44,582 nucleotides of DNA from Candidatus Bipolaricaulota bacterium (GCA_023132915.1 JAGLXM010000028.1:1-44582); one strand, 5' to 3'; shown: positions 1-8,992, counted from the stretch's first letter. Numbers and translations are program-made. Notes: generated from the letters alone by a model not told the origin.

Positions 1-111
1 GCTTCGAGTACCGTGTTCGGACGCGATGTGGCCAAGGATCCCAAGCGGACGCTAACCGCCACATTGGCGACTGTGTACATGGTTTTGGGATTCATCCTGT
101 CAGTCCTGTAG
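1..111 (+). CDS. C-terminal end of a membrane protein (partial)
   Basis: Frame 1 is open from the window edge to a TAG at 109-111, giving 36 residues. They comprise a polar stretch (GRDVAKDPKRTLTATLAT) and then a hydrophobic segment ending in MVLGFILSVL, which looks like a terminal transmembrane helix. It lies 26 bp upstream of an OppD-type ATPase on the same strand, where an ABC permease would be expected. However, the tail does not resemble the usual OppC ending, so I do not assign a family. The start lies outside the window. Confidence 0.6.
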   Translation, partial: ASSTVFGRDVAKDPKRTLTATLATVYMVLGFILSVL

Positions 112-137
112 AACTGCGGTAAGGAGGGAAGATAGCG

Positions 138-1121
138 GTGCCGTTAATTGAGGTAAGAGATCTCAAGACGTATTTCTACACCGAGGACGGTGTGGTACGG
201 GCTGTGGACGGGGTTGACTTTACCATCGAACCGGAGAAGACGCTGGGGGTAGTCGGCGAGAGCGGGTGCGGAAAGACCGTGGCTGCGCTGTCGGTTATGG
301 GGCTCATCCAAATACCGCCCGGAAAGATTGAGACCGGCGAGATACTATACCACCGTGATGGAAAAGTCACAGAACTGACTGGGCTCAATCCTAAAGGAAG
401 GGAATACCGCTCGATTCGCGGAAACGAGATCGCTATGATATTCCAGGAGCCGATGACCTCTTTAAATCCGGTGTATACGATTGGGAACCAGATTATGGAA
501 GCGATCATCCTCCACCAGCACTTAAAAAAGAAAGAGGCGCGCAAGAAGGCGATCGAGATGCTACACGCAGTGGGGATTCCTGTTCCAGAGCAGCGTGTCG
601 ATGAGTACCCACATCAGCTCTCCGGCGGGATGCGCCAGCGCGCGATGATCGCCATGGCGCTCTCCTGTAACCCGTCGCTTCTGATCGCCGACGAGCCGAC
701 CACAGCCCTCGACGTGACGATCGAGGCGCAGGTTCTTGACCTGATGAACGGTCTGCGCGAGAACTTTAACACCGCAATCCAGTTTATCACTCATGACCTT
801 GGGGTGATTGCACAGATGGCCGACGACGTGGTCATCATGTATCTGGGGAAGATCGTCGAAAGCGCGACGGCCAGCGAGATCTTCCATAACACCAAGCACC
901 CGTACACCCAGGGGCTGATGAACTCAATCCCATCGCTCGCGACGACGAAGAAGGAACGCCTCATTCCCATCAAGGGAGTTGTTCCTGATCCGTTTGAGGT
1001 TCCAGAAGGGTGCGGGTTTGAGCCGCGGTGTCCGCAGGCGATGGAAATCTGCAAGACAAAGATCCCGCCGCTTAAAGAAGTGGCTTCTTGCCACTTGGCT
1101 GCTTGTTGGCTGTACGAATGA
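138..1121 (+). CDS. Oligopeptide/dipeptide ABC transporter ATP-binding protein, OppD/DppD type
   Basis: One of a pair of cytoplasmic ATPases that would power import of peptides, or of another substrate handled by this transporter class. Visible motifs are Walker A GESGCGKT (about residues 40-47), a Q-loop in [11 protein letters not shown], signature LSGGMRQR, Walker [13 protein letters not shown] and the H-loop THD. The C-terminal oligopeptide-transporter (oligo_HPY) extension carries the cysteine-containing CGFEPRCP and ends in a CHLAACW-like tail. At 327 aa it is full length. It starts with GTG at 138, with AAGGAGG at 121-127 ten bases upstream. The OppF-type partner follows 17 bp downstream, so the two are probably co-transcribed. 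Cognate permeases would lie upstream of the window. The substrate cannot be told from the ATPase alone. Confidence 0.93.
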   Translation: MPLIEVRDLKTYFYTEDGVVRAVDGVDFTIEPEKTLGVVGESGCGKTVAALSVMGLIQIPPGKIETGEILYHRDGKVTELTGLNPKGREYRSIRGNEIAMIFQEPMTSLNPVYTIGNQIMEAIILHQHLKKKEARKKAIEMLHAVGIPVPEQRVDEYPHQLSGGMRQRAMIAMALSCNPSLLIADEPTTALDVTIEAQVLDLMNGLRENFNTAIQFITHDLGVIAQMADDVVIMYLGKIVESATASEIFHNTKHPYTQGLMNSIPSLATTKKERLIPIKGVVPDPFEVPEGCGFEPRCPQAMEICKTKIPPLKEVASCHLAACWLYE

Positions 1122-1138
1122 CAAAGAGGTGATAGAGT

Positions 1139-2179
1139 TTGTCTTCTGACAACATCCTACTCGACGTTAAGAACCTAAAGAAGTACTTTCCCGTGCGAAA
1201 AGGGGTCCTGAGGCGTGTGGTGGCCCACGTCAAGGCGGTCGATGATATCGACATGTACATCAAGGAGGGGGAGACCCTCGGTTTGGTGGGTGAGAGCGGC
1301 TGTGGGAAGACGACGACCGGCCGTACGATCCTTCGTTTGATCGAACCGACCGCGGGGGAGGTTCGCTTTCGTAGTAAGAAACTTGCTGGCCAGGGCGAAG
1401 AGTATAAAGAGGTGGATGTTGCCACCGCTTCTCGCAAGACGCTCAAGGCGCTCCGTCGAGATATGCAGGTCATCTTCCAGGATCCTTACTCATCTTTGAA
1501 CCCTCGTATGACCGTGGGGGCGATTGTGGGAGAGCCGTTGCTTGTGCACAGAGTGGCCAAGGGGAGAGAACGGGAGAACCGTGTTCGCGAGCTCCTTGCC
1601 TCAGTTGGGCTGAAACCGGATCACATGAAGCGTTATCCACACGAGTTTTCAGGTGGTCAGCGGCAGAGGATCGGAGTGGCACGCGCCCTTGCCCTCGACC
1701 CCCAACTGATTATAGCTGACGAACCGGTCTCCGCGCTTGATGTCTCCATTCAGGCGCAGGTGTTAAACATGCTTGAAGATCTGCAGGAAGAGTTTGGCCT
1801 GACGTACTTATTTATTGCCCATGACCTCTCCGTGGTTAAGCACATAAGCGACCGGGTAGCGGTGATGTACCTGGGGAAGATTGTGGAGTTGTGCAAGACC
1901 GAGAAGCTCTTCACAAACCCGAAGCACCCATACACCGAGGCGTTGATGTCCGCAGTTCCGGTTCCGGACCCTGATTACAATGTGGAACGGATTCTCCTCG
2001 AGGGAGATGTCCCCAGCCCGGTAAATCCACCCTCCGGTTGCTACTTCCATCCGCGCTGTCGTTACGCGAAAGATACCTGCAAAACGGAGGCCCCGGTCTA
2101 TCGCGATCTGGGTAATGAGCACTTTGTCTGTTGTCATTTCGCTGACTCGCTGAGCCTGCGGCCGGTCCGGACAGGATGA
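1139..2179 (+). CDS. Oligopeptide/dipeptide ABC transporter ATP-binding protein, OppF/DppF type
   Basis: This is the second ATPase of the peptide importer (346 aa). Motifs are Walker [11 protein letters not shown]-loop [13 protein letters not shown], signature FSGGQRQR, Walker [13 protein letters not shown] and H-loop AHD, followed by the oligo_HPY tail ([11 protein letters not shown]). The N-terminal KYFPVRKG followed by a basic loop and VKAVDD is typical of OppF/DppF, where the ATPase begins with a longer first strand. It starts with TTG at 1139 after AGAGGTGA. Its stop overlaps the next gene (rdgB) by four bases in an ATGA junction. The unrelated nucleotide-pool enzyme is therefore probably translationally coupled to the transporter operon. 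Confidence 0.93.
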   Translation: MSSDNILLDVKNLKKYFPVRKGVLRRVVAHVKAVDDIDMYIKEGETLGLVGESGCGKTTTGRTILRLIEPTAGEVRFRSKKLAGQGEEYKEVDVATASRKTLKALRRDMQVIFQDPYSSLNPRMTVGAIVGEPLLVHRVAKGRERENRVRELLASVGLKPDHMKRYPHEFSGGQRQRIGVARALALDPQLIIADEPVSALDVSIQAQVLNMLEDLQEEFGLTYLFIAHDLSVVKHISDRVAVMYLGKIVELCKTEKLFTNPKHPYTEALMSAVPVPDPDYNVERILLEGDVPSPVNPPSGCYFHPRCRYAKDTCKTEAPVYRDLGNEHFVCCHFADSLSLRPVRTG

Positions 2180-2769
2180 TCCTCCTTCTCCTCGGGACAA
2201 AAAACGAGGGGAAGTTAAGCGAGTTGCGGGAGCTCCTGGCCGATCTCGAGGGTGTAGAGTTTCTCACCTTTCATGCCCGCCCTTTCAAATCGGTGGAGGA
2301 GATCGGATTGACCTTTGATGCGAATGCCAGGCTCAAGGCGCGGACGATCGGCGCAGAGACAGGACTTCCCGTTCTTGCTGAGGACGCAGGGTTGGAGGTT
2401 GATGCTCTAGGGGGAGAGCCCGGTGTTCACTCCGCTCGTTTCGCCGGCGTCCCAGTTGACTACGAGCGAAATAACACCCTCCTCCTCGAACGCCTTGCCG
2501 GGGTGCGCGACCGGAAGGCTCGCTTCATAGCGGTGGCTGTGCTGTGCTTTCCTGACGGGCGAGAGTTTGTCAGTGAGGGCATCCTCACAGGGAGGATTGC
2601 TCGTAAGCTCGAAGGAGAAGGGGGGTTTGGCTACGACCCATTGTTTATCCCCGATGGCTTCTCGCGTACTCTCGCCGAGATGACGCTTGTTGATAAGAAC
2701 CGGATCAGCCACCGGCGGCGGGCGATCGAGGGGATCAAACAGGTTCTAAGAGAGCTTGCTCACGACTGA
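2176..2769 (+). CDS. rdgB: XTP/dITP pyrophosphatase (RdgB/HAM1 family)
   Basis: A house-cleaning enzyme that hydrolyses non-canonical purine nucleoside triphosphates (dITP, XTP) to the monophosphate and pyrophosphate, keeping deaminated bases out of DNA. The family pattern is clear: N-terminal [14 protein letters not shown] (substrate-binding T/S-x-N-x-x-K), [25 protein letters not shown] in the middle, [12 protein letters not shown] near residue 150, and a C-terminal [10 protein letters not shown] motif. At 197 aa it is normal length. It starts at the ATGA overlapping the upstream ATPase gene. Its 3' end overlaps the converging dnaJ stop by ten bases, with no room for a terminator between the two operons. 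Confidence 0.96.
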   Translation: MILLLLGTKNEGKLSELRELLADLEGVEFLTFHARPFKSVEEIGLTFDANARLKARTIGAETGLPVLAEDAGLEVDALGGEPGVHSARFAGVPVDYERNNTLLLERLAGVRDRKARFIAVAVLCFPDGREFVSEGILTGRIARKLEGEGGFGYDPLFIPDGFSRTLAEMTLVDKNRISHRRRAIEGIKQVLRELAHD

Positions 2770-3872
2770 TCCTCTGTTTCTGGAAAGGTCTTCTGAAGCT
2801 CGAGGAGGGCGTTGCGTTGTGCCGCAGAGAGCCGTGTGGGGACAACCACCACTACCTCGACGAAGTGATCTCCTTTCCTGCCGTTTAGATTCGGCATCCC
2901 TTTACCCCGCATTCGGATGACCGTACCAGGCTGAGTCCCGGCAGGGATACTGACCGTTTCCTTCCCCCACAGGGTATCGACCTTCACTTTTGTCCCCAGG
3001 GCCGCGTGGGGATAGTTGATTCTTACTTTGGAGTGAATGTCTTGCCCCTCGCGCTGGAACTTGGGGTGGGGAATCACCTCGATGATGATGTACAGGTCGC
3101 CTGCCGGACCGCCGCTCGGTCCAGCGTTTCCCTGTCCTTTCAGTCTCAGGCGAGAGCCGTTGTCCACCCCCGCAGGGACGTTAATCGAGATCTTGCTCTT
3201 CTCCTTCACCCGGCCGGTGCCCCGGCAGCGGTGGCATGGCTGCTCGATTATCTCACCTTCGCCGTTACATTCAGGGCAGGTACGGATGTTTACAAAACTC
3301 CCCAAGAGGCTTTGTTGCCGGTACTCCACCTGTCCTCTCCCTCTACAGGTTGGGCAGGCGCGCTTGGATGTTCCCGGTTCCATCCCGGATCCCTGACAGC
3401 GGTGGCAGGAGATGAGACGAGGGGCGGTGATCTTCATCCTCGTTCCAGAGGCAGCGTCCTCCAGCGTAATGCGCAGCTTGTACTCGATGTCCTCTCCTTG
3501 CAGCACGCGTTGCTGGCGCGTGACAGTACGAGGGGCTCCCTGGCGAAAGAAGAGGTCAAAGAGGTCGTCGACCGCGCCAAAACCGAAATCGGAGTAGGCT
3601 TGGCGTGCCCGGCGAAAGTCGGTTGAGCTGAAGTCGAATCCCTGCGTTGGGCCAGCGTGGCCGTAGCGGTCGTATTGCGCCCGCTTATCCGGATCGGAGA
3701 GGACTTCGTAGGCTTCCGCTACTCGCTTAAACTCCTCCTCGGCCTTCTTGCGCTCTTTTGGGTTCTTGTCAGGGTGAAACTGTTTCGCCTTCTGGCGGAA
3801 GGCCTTCTTGATCTCCTCCTCGCTTGTGTCGCGGGCTACTCCGAGCACCTCATAGTAGTCTCGCTTGGCCAC
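2760..3872 (-). CDS. dnaJ: Chaperone protein DnaJ (Hsp40)
   Basis: Cytosolic co-chaperone that delivers unfolded clients to DnaK and stimulates its ATPase. The J-domain (about residues 4-70) contains HPD at 33-35. The linker is short and poor in glycine compared with the usual G/F region. Four zinc-binding CxxCxGxG repeats lie near residues 156-163, 173-180, 199-206 and 213-220, followed by the client-binding C-terminal domains. At 370 aa it is normal for type I DnaJ. It begins with GTG at 3872, preceded by a GAAGGGGG-type ribosome site, 15 bp after the dnaK stop. It is the last gene of the hrcA-grpE-dnaK-dnaJ operon and overlaps the end of rdgB tail to tail. Confidence 0.97.
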   Translation of the reverse strand: MAKRDYYEVLGVARDTSEEEIKKAFRQKAKQFHPDKNPKERKKAEEEFKRVAEAYEVLSDPDKRAQYDRYGHAGPTQGFDFSSTDFRRARQAYSDFGFGAVDDLFDLFFRQGAPRTVTRQQRVLQGEDIEYKLRITLEDAASGTRMKITAPRLISCHRCQGSGMEPGTSKRACPTCRGRGQVEYRQQSLLGSFVNIRTCPECNGEGEIIEQPCHRCRGTGRVKEKSKISINVPAGVDNGSRLRLKGQGNAGPSGGPAGDLYIIIEVIPHPKFQREGQDIHSKVRINYPHAALGTKVKVDTLWGKETVSIPAGTQPGTVIRMRGKGMPNLNGRKGDHFVEVVVVVPTRLSAAQRNALLELQKTFPETEDQS

Positions 3873-3887
3873 GCCGCCCCCTTCTTC

Positions 3888-5729
3888 TTATTTATCGTCG
3901 TACTCGGCGTCGATGTAGTCGCCATTCCCCTCGTCATCGTCACCTTTAGACGCATCACTAGGCTCTTCTTTTTGCGAAGCCGCTTGCTTATAGGCCTCCT
4001 CTGCAAGCTGCTGCGAACTCTTAGAAAGGGACTCCATCGCTTGGCGGATCTCCTCCATGTTCGCGTTCTGGGACAGCTTCTCCTTCAGCCGACGGAGGTG
4101 ATCCTCGATCTCGCCTCGTTTATCCTGAGTGACCTTCTCTCCCAGGTCTAAGAGAGTCTTCTCCACCGAATAGACGAGCTGATCTGCCTGATTTCGCACC
4201 TCGATCTCTTCTGCTTTTTTCTTGTCCTCCTCGCTGTGCTCCTCAGCCTCGCGCCGCATCCGCTCAATCTCGCTCTCATCGAGGCGGGAGGAATCCTTGA
4301 TCGTGATCGAAGCGCTCTTTGCGGTTGCCTTGTCCTTGGCAGTAACGTGAAGGATCCCATCGGCGTCGATATTGAACGTAACATCGATCTGTGGAATCCC
4401 GCGCGGAGCAGGGGGGAGACCAGTCAACTGAAACTTCCCTAGCGACTTGTTGTCTGCGGCCATCTTTCGCTCCCCCTGGAGGACGTGGATCTCTACACTC
4501 GGCTGATTGTCCGCTGCTGTGGTGAACGTTTTCGTTTTCTCAGTAGGAATGGTCGTGTTTCGTTCGATCAGGGGCGTAGCGATTTCACCGAGGGTTTCAA
4601 TGGCGAGGGTGAGTGGAGTGACGTCAAGGAGGACGATTTCGTCCACCTCACCGGCGAGGACCCCGCCCTGGATCGCTGCACCGGCGGCGACGACCTCATC
4701 GGGGTTGATCTCCCGATTGATCTTCCCCGGGATCCGCGAACTGATGAGCTCCTGCACCTTGGGGATGCGCGTTGATCCCCCGACCAAGATCACTTGATCG
4801 ATGTCATCAGCGCTTTTTCCTGCCTCGTGCAGGGTCGCTTCGACGACGTTGATCGTTCGATTTAGGTAATCTTCAATCATCTGTTCAAACTTAGCCCGGG
4901 TCAGCTTCTTCTCTAGGTGTTTGGGCCCGGTCGCATCAGCGGTGATGTAGGGGAGGTTGATCGTCGTCTCCTTGCGACTGGAGAGTTCCATCTTTGCGGC
5001 CTCGGCCGCGTCCTTCAGCCGTTGCATCGCACTCGGGTCGCTCGTGAGGTCGATCCCGGTATCCTTACGGAACTCTTCCACCAGCCAATCGGTGATCCGG
5101 CGGTCGAAGTCGTCCCCGCCGAGCCGGGTGTCGCCATCGGTGGCGACAACCTCGAATACGCCTTCGCCGATCTCCAGGATTGATACATCGAACGTCCCTC
5201 CACCAAGGTCAAAGACGAGGATCGTCTGTTCCTCAATCTTGTCGAGGCCGTAGGCAAGGGCGGCAGCGGTTGGCTCGTTGATGATACGCATCACTTCCAA
5301 CCCGGCGATCTTCCCTGCGTCCTTGGTTGCTTGGCGCTGCGAGTCATTGAAGTAAGCGGGAACAGTGATCACTGCCTTTTTAACCTTGCCTCCCAGGTGC
5401 TCCTCGGCATCCTTCTTCAGCTTCTGTATGATCATCGCCGAGATCTGCTCCGGGGTGTATTCTTCGACTTTCCCGTCAAGTTCGATCTTCACCCGGTGGT
5501 CGGTTCCCATTTCCCGTTTGATCGAGGCGACCGTGTGTTTCGGGTTCGTGATCGCTTGGCGCTTTGCCAGTCGGCCGACCAGCCGTTCCCCCGTGTCTGT
5601 GAAGGCGACCACCGAGGCGGTTACCCTCTCTCCTTCCGTGTTTGTGATCACCTCCGGTGCCCCACCCTCCAGGACGGCGACACAGGAATTCGTCGTTCCT
5701 AAATCCATTCCGATGATCTTCTCTCTCAT
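3888..5729 (-). CDS. dnaK: Chaperone protein DnaK (Hsp70)
   Basis: The major ATP-dependent folding chaperone. The ATPase domain begins with [15 protein letters not shown] and includes the phosphate-2 motif [14 protein letters not shown] and the adenosine-binding [12 protein letters not shown] conserved interdomain linker ([14 protein letters not shown] region) joins the substrate-binding domain. The acidic tail ends in YIDAEYDDK, similar to many bacterial DnaK tails. At 613 aa it is typical. The ATG at 5729 overlaps the grpE stop by four bases (ATGA), so translation is probably coupled. It would be co-regulated by HrcA through the CIRCE element upstream of hrcA. Confidence 0.98.
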   Translation of the reverse strand: MREKIIGMDLGTTNSCVAVLEGGAPEVITNTEGERVTASVVAFTDTGERLVGRLAKRQAITNPKHTVASIKREMGTDHRVKIELDGKVEEYTPEQISAMIIQKLKKDAEEHLGGKVKKAVITVPAYFNDSQRQATKDAGKIAGLEVMRIINEPTAAALAYGLDKIEEQTILVFDLGGGTFDVSILEIGEGVFEVVATDGDTRLGGDDFDRRITDWLVEEFRKDTGIDLTSDPSAMQRLKDAAEAAKMELSSRKETTINLPYITADATGPKHLEKKLTRAKFEQMIEDYLNRTINVVEATLHEAGKSADDIDQVILVGGSTRIPKVQELISSRIPGKINREINPDEVVAAGAAIQGGVLAGEVDEIVLLDVTPLTLAIETLGEIATPLIERNTTIPTEKTKTFTTAADNQPSVEIHVLQGERKMAADNKSLGKFQLTGLPPAPRGIPQIDVTFNIDADGILHVTAKDKATAKSASITIKDSSRLDESEIERMRREAEEHSEEDKKKAEEIEVRNQADQLVYSVEKTLLDLGEKVTQDKRGEIEDHLRRLKEKLSQNANMEEIRQAMESLSKSSQQLAEEAYKQAASQKEEPSDASKGDDDEGNGDYIDAEYDDK

Positions 5730-6298
5730 GTCTTTTCCTCCTCCGTTTCAGTCTTTCCTTTACTCACTTTGACCTTACTTGGCCGCAGGACGCGTCCATT
5801 GCATATGTATCCTCGCTCGAACTCCTCGAGGATTTCGTTTCGCTCTTTGTCGCTTTCAACACTCAGCAAGGCCTCATGCTTGGCTGGATCGAAGAGATTT
5901 CCAACCGCCTCGATGGGAGAGACCCCTTTTTGCTTAAGGATCTCATCGAACTGGGCGAAGATCTGCTCTATCCCTTCGATGAATGACTGAGCATCATTGT
6001 TCCCTGAGAAGCTGGTGAATGCGCGCTGCAGGTTGTCGTACAGCGGAAGGAAATAAAGGATCTCTCGATCAGAAATTCGCTCTTCCAGATTGGCCATCTC
6101 GTGCAGCACCCTCTTCTTGTAGTTCTCGAACTCTGCCTGTAATCGCTTGAGTCGATCGACGTAGGAACGGATCTCCTCTTCCTTCTCGAGCAAAAGACCG
6201 TCTTTAGTGGGGAGCTTTTGTCCCTCGGCTTCGACCCCTTGCATTTTCTCTTTCACTTCTTCTGTCACATCCCTTGTTTCCTTTTTTTCATCCACCAT
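5726..6298 (-). CDS. grpE: Nucleotide exchange factor GrpE
   Basis: Releases ADP from DnaK and so resets the chaperone cycle. The 190 aa protein has an acidic, coiled-coil N-terminal half ([23 protein letters not shown]-type heptads). The conserved [11 protein letters not shown]-type segment appears here as [12 protein letters not shown], and the C-terminal beta domain contains [12 protein letters not shown] and [17 protein letters not shown]. It overlaps the end of hrcA by 11 bases and the start of dnaK by four, so the three genes form one tightly packed message. Confidence 0.96.
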   Translation of the reverse strand: MVDEKKETRDVTEEVKEKMQGVEAEGQKLPTKDGLLLEKEEEIRSYVDRLKRLQAEFENYKKRVLHEMANLEERISDREILYFLPLYDNLQRAFTSFSGNNDAQSFIEGIEQIFAQFDEILKQKGVSPIEAVGNLFDPAKHEALLSVESDKERNEILEEFERGYICNGRVLRPSKVKVSKGKTETEEEKT

Positions 6299-7346
6299 CT
6301 TGCCCCCTCAAGCCTGCCTTGCAGGAGCCGACAAGGAGTGCCTCCAAGCGGTTTGCAATGTAGCTTGTCGTTGAAAGCGCCTTGCCATAGTCCATCCATA
6401 GGGGAGCGATCACACCGAGTATCCCGGAATGCGGACGGTAGTCGGAGCTTACCACGCTGTACTCCTCTAGGCCAGGGAGCGGACAGCTGCTAACTGCGGC
6501 CATTACTCCTTCTCTGTCCCCACGGATTGTTCGGATTGCCTCGGTAAATGCGCGCTCGTCTTGCACGGCGTTGATCAATTTGACGAAACGCTTCATCGCG
6601 TGAGCAGGGGCCACCTCCTGTAAGCTATCAGCGAGGTTCAGAATTCCCTCGAAGTAGAGGCGCTGACGGTTCCGTCGCTCCAGGATGTGGCGTAAGACTA
6701 ATAATGCCTGACGCACCGGTGGCTCATACCACCCTTCCGGTCCGTCTTCAAGCGTCAGTTCTCGCACCGCGTCGAGGCTTACCCCACACAGGTTGTCGTT
6801 GATTAACTGCGTCACCCGGTCGATCTCTTCCTCGGGGAGATCCTTTTCGAGCGGGATCAGCCTGTGTTCGATGACGCCGATATCAGAGACAATTATCAGA
6901 AGGACCATTCTTGGCTCCATCCTTATCAGGACTACTCGGTCGAGGCGTGTCTCCTCCAAGCGAGGTGGAATGACGAACCCTGCGTAGCCGGTGATGTTCC
7001 CCAACAAGAAAGCCGTCTGGCGCATCGTCTCTCCCACTTCCAGGCAGCGCACCCCGTAAGCCTCCACCACTTCTAGGCGTTCCTTCTTTGTCAGTTCGGA
7101 GAGGTCGAGGAGCCAGTCGACGAAGAAGCGATATCCCTTCTTAGTCGGGATCCGTCCGGAGGAGGCGTACGGTTTCTCGATGTATCCGGCTGCTTCTAGA
7201 TCATTCATGTCGTTGCGTACGGTGGCGGAACTGACAAGTAACCCGTAATCATCGAGGATCATCCTCGAGGAGACGGGCTCGCGCCGCCGGATATAGCGGT
7301 CGACGATCTCTTTCAAGATAAGCCTTTGTCTTTCTGGAAGGGTCAT
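6288..7346 (-). CDS. hrcA: Heat-inducible transcription repressor HrcA
   Basis: Repressor that binds CIRCE operators and shuts off chaperone genes when GroEL keeps it folded. The N-terminal winged helix (LPERQRLILKEIVDRYI, then SSATVRNDMNDLEAAGYI and SGRIPTKKGYRFFVD) is characteristic. The family's central domain and C-terminal GVIAPLWMDYGKAL follow. A longer reading from a GTG at 7361 is possible. That codon lies inside the CIRCE element, which spans 7355-7381, so I place the start at ATG 7346, giving 352 aa. The ribosome site there is weak (AAGAG). It is first in the hrcA-grpE-dnaK-dnaJ operon and should autoregulate. Confidence 0.95.
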   Translation of the reverse strand: MTLPERQRLILKEIVDRYIRRREPVSSRMILDDYGLLVSSATVRNDMNDLEAAGYIEKPYASSGRIPTKKGYRFFVDWLLDLSELTKKERLEVVEAYGVRCLEVGETMRQTAFLLGNITGYAGFVIPPRLEETRLDRVVLIRMEPRMVLLIIVSDIGVIEHRLIPLEKDLPEEEIDRVTQLINDNLCGVSLDAVRELTLEDGPEGWYEPPVRQALLVLRHILERRNRQRLYFEGILNLADSLQEVAPAHAMKRFVKLINAVQDERAFTEAIRTIRGDREGVMAAVSSCPLPGLEEYSVVSSDYRPHSGILGVIAPLWMDYGKALSTTSYIANRLEALLVGSCKAGLRGQDGG

Positions 7347-7354
7347 TCTGGCTC

Positions 7355-7381
7355 TTAGCACTCTCCAATGGTGTTTGCTAA
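7355..7381 (-). promoter_or_regulatory. CIRCE operator (HrcA binding site)
   Basis: On the plus strand the sequence reads TTAGCACTC, nine bases, then GTTTGCTAA. The established CIRCE consensus is TTAGCACTC-N9-GAGTGCTAA. The first arm is perfect and the second matches at seven of nine positions. It lies directly downstream of the hrcA promoter -10 box and just upstream of the ATG at 7346, so bound HrcA would block transcription of its own operon. Confidence 0.9.
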
Positions 7382-7410
7382 ATGATAGCCCCTCCGACCT
7401 TTGTTGTCAA
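7382..7410 (-). promoter_or_regulatory. Sigma-70 promoter of the hrcA operon
   Basis: Read on the minus strand: TTGACA (7410-7405), a 17-base spacer and TATCAT (7387-7382). The predicted transcript start falls near 7375, inside CIRCE. The -35 box is consensus and the -10 box has five of six matches. Confidence 0.85.
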
Positions 7411-7427
7411 TATGGGGTAAGTTCCTC

Positions 7428-7456
7428 TTGACAAGCTTAGAGGTTATCTATATGAT
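7428..7456 (+). promoter_or_regulatory. Sigma-70 promoter for the binding-protein gene and its leader
   Basis: TTGACA at 7428-7433, exactly 17 bases, then TATGAT at 7451-7456. This is near-perfect consensus and faces away from the hrcA promoter, whose -35 box is only 17 bp distant. Predicted transcription start is about 7463, leaving a leader of about 260 nt before the coding sequence at 7723. Confidence 0.85.
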
Positions 7457-7465
7457 GGGCTTAAG

Positions 7466-7558
7466 ATGATAGAGGCGAAGAGGCATGTACATAGTGGGTT
7501 GATGAACGGCTTCTTCCGCTTTTATTGGACTATTGCTGGCTTTCCTGCGCTCACCTAG
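7466..7558 (+). CDS. Putative aromatic-rich leader peptide upstream of the binding-protein gene
   Basis: A 30-codon ORF from ATG 7466 to TAG 7556, with an in-frame ATG at 7502 giving an 18-codon version, MNGFFRFYWTIAGFPALT. The run TTC TTC CGC TTT TAT TGG (7511-7528) encodes FFRFYW. The stop is followed at once by TAA, so it ends in tandem stops, and these lie inside a perfect ACCTAG-TAA-CTAGGT hairpin. The 7466 start would sit almost at the predicted transcript 5' end, leaving the message near leaderless. The 7502 start has no clear ribosome site but overlaps the stop of a 5-codon ORF beginning at 7485. The composition recalls known phenylalanine attenuator peptides such as the E. coli pheST leader. 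No homology evidence is available, and the ORF could be chance. Confidence 0.5.
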   Translation: MIEAKRHVHSGLMNGFFRFYWTIAGFPALT

Positions 7559-7625
7559 TAACTAGGTAGTAGTAGAGGGAGAGCCAGAAGACGACTACAG
7601 GCAATGCCTGTGGTCTTTATTTTTA
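7536..7625 (+). terminator. Structured leader with terminator-like hairpin (attenuator candidate)
   Basis: CTGGCTTTCC (7536-7545) can pair with GGAGAGCCAG (7578-7587), ten pairs with one G-U, enclosing ACCTAG-TAA-CTAGGT (7553-7567). Directly after comes a second hairpin with arms ACAGGC (7597-7602) and GCCTGT (7606-7611), extendable by flanking pairs. It is followed by the T-rich TCTTTATTTTTA (7614-7625). It lies between the promoter and the gene at 7723, so read-through would have to be controlled. I could not identify a clear antiterminator pairing by eye. T-box and lysine-riboswitch cores are not recognisable. Confidence 0.6.
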
Positions 7626-7722
7626 GGCGGCCTTATCCACTGGGTCGAGAAAGGAGGTGAGCGTTTCGAAGAGACTGCTAGAGACTGTATAGGTAGGCAC
7701 ATAAATATTCAGGGAGGTTAAC

Positions 7723-8937
7723 ATGCGACGAGTTTCAGTTTGTCTGTTGGTAGTTGGGCTAGTTTTGGGATTGGCGATCACCGCCACCGCAGCGGAGACG
7801 ATTAAGATTGGTGCCTTGATGTCGCTGACCGGAGCTCTAGGCCCATACGGCCCTTCGATTGTCAATGGCGCTCAGATGGCCGTTGATCAGATCAACGCCG
7901 CGGGCGGAGTATTAGACAAACAGTTGGAGTTGGTGATACGGGATACAGCTACCTCGCCCGATGTCGGACGCGATGCCGCCAGCAAGCTGGTGGAGCTCGA
8001 TAGAGTCCCGGCGATCGTGGGAGCCCTCTCCAGTGGTGTCACCCTGGCGGCGTCCAGTGTGACCATCCCTGCTGAGGTGGTCTTGATTTCACCCGCCTCA
8101 ACCGCCCCTTCGATCCCGGCATTGGACGACAACGACTACGTGTTTAGGACGGTTGTATCAGACGAGGTGCAAGGGGTGGTTCTGGGCCGACTTGCCATGC
8201 TCCTCAACTACAAGAAGGTTTCTATCACATACGTCAATAATGATTACGGCAAAGGCCTGGCCGATACGTTCAAAAACACTTTTGAAGCCTTAGGTGGCCA
8301 AGTATTGGCAATGGTCGCCTATGAGGAGAATAAGCCCTCCTACCGCGGTGAGGTGGATAATCTCATGGCGGGGGACCCGGAAGCGATCGTCATGGTCAGC
8401 TATCCGGTGGATGGGAACAAACAGATCGTGGAAGCGATTGAGGCTGGTTACCAGGGCGATTTCCTCATGACCGACGGGATGAAGGGCGAGGGAGTTGCCC
8501 CCGGCCCGGCATGCGCATCCGCAGAAGCCCCTGGTCCTATTGAAGGGTCATACGGCACGGTGGCGGCCGCTGGTTTCAAAGCTGATCAGTTCGAAGCCGA
8601 CTTTGATGCAGGGGGGTATGGACCAAGTACAATTCCTTACCACGACAAAGCATACGATGCGGTGATGCTGATCGCTCTAGCCATGATCAGGGCGGGAGAA
8701 GCGACAGGGCCAGCGATCCGTGACAACTTGCGGGCTGTTGCCAATAGCCCTGGGGAGGAAGTCTTCTATGGGGAGTGGGGCAAAGCTGTTTCACTCCTGA
8801 ACCAAGGAAAGGAGATCAACTACCAAGGCGCTGCTGGATTGGTCGACTTCAAGGATACCGGGGATGTATCAGGGGCTATCTTGATTTGGAAGATCGAGGG
8901 ATGCCAGGTTGTATCCGTCATGGAGGCCCCTGGATAG
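7723..8937 (+). CDS. LIV-type amino-acid ABC transporter, periplasmic/extracellular binding protein
   Basis: Captures an amino acid and hands it to the LivHMGF-type membrane complex. A signal peptide is evident: basic MRR, hydrophobic core LLVVGLVLGLAI and small residues ending TATAAE. There is no lipobox cysteine at the cleavage site. The mature protein starts IKIGALMSLTGALGPYGPSIVNGAQMAVDQIN, the hallmark of the type I (Peripla_BP_6, LivJ/LivK-like) fold. At 404 aa it is normal length. ATG 7723 follows GGGAGG at 7711-7716. Its permease and ATPase genes lie downstream on the opposite strand, converging on it, so the transporter is expressed from two separate promoters. The ligand is not determined. 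LIV-type proteins bind branched-chain and sometimes aromatic amino acids, and the Phe/Tyr/Trp-rich leader hints at the latter. Confidence 0.92.
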   Translation: MRRVSVCLLVVGLVLGLAITATAAETIKIGALMSLTGALGPYGPSIVNGAQMAVDQINAAGGVLDKQLELVIRDTATSPDVGRDAASKLVELDRVPAIVGALSSGVTLAASSVTIPAEVVLISPASTAPSIPALDDNDYVFRTVVSDEVQGVVLGRLAMLLNYKKVSITYVNNDYGKGLADTFKNTFEALGGQVLAMVAYEENKPSYRGEVDNLMAGDPEAIVMVSYPVDGNKQIVEAIEAGYQGDFLMTDGMKGEGVAPGPACASAEAPGPIEGSYGTVAAAGFKADQFEADFDAGGYGPSTIPYHDKAYDAVMLIALAMIRAGEATGPAIRDNLRAVANSPGEEVFYGEWGKAVSLLNQGKEINYQGAAGLVDFKDTGDVSGAILIWKIEGCQVVSVMEAPG

Positions 8938-8992
8938 TAAAGTAAGAACAAGTGTAAGACTACACGAAGGGAATACCTTCATCTTTCCTCTT

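Noticed and set aside
3006-3626. Long open frame on the plus strand opposite dnaJ
   Set aside because: It is a shadow of dnaJ. The translation has no recognisable domain, while the minus strand encodes a complete, motif-rich DnaJ.
7463-7625. T-box, lysine or other known riboswitch in the binding-protein leader
   Set aside because: AGAGGCG near 7471 recalls the lysine-riboswitch start, but the rest of its core is missing and the aptamer would be too short. No T-box GGTGG-type antiterminator motif is present. A leader-peptide attenuator fits better.
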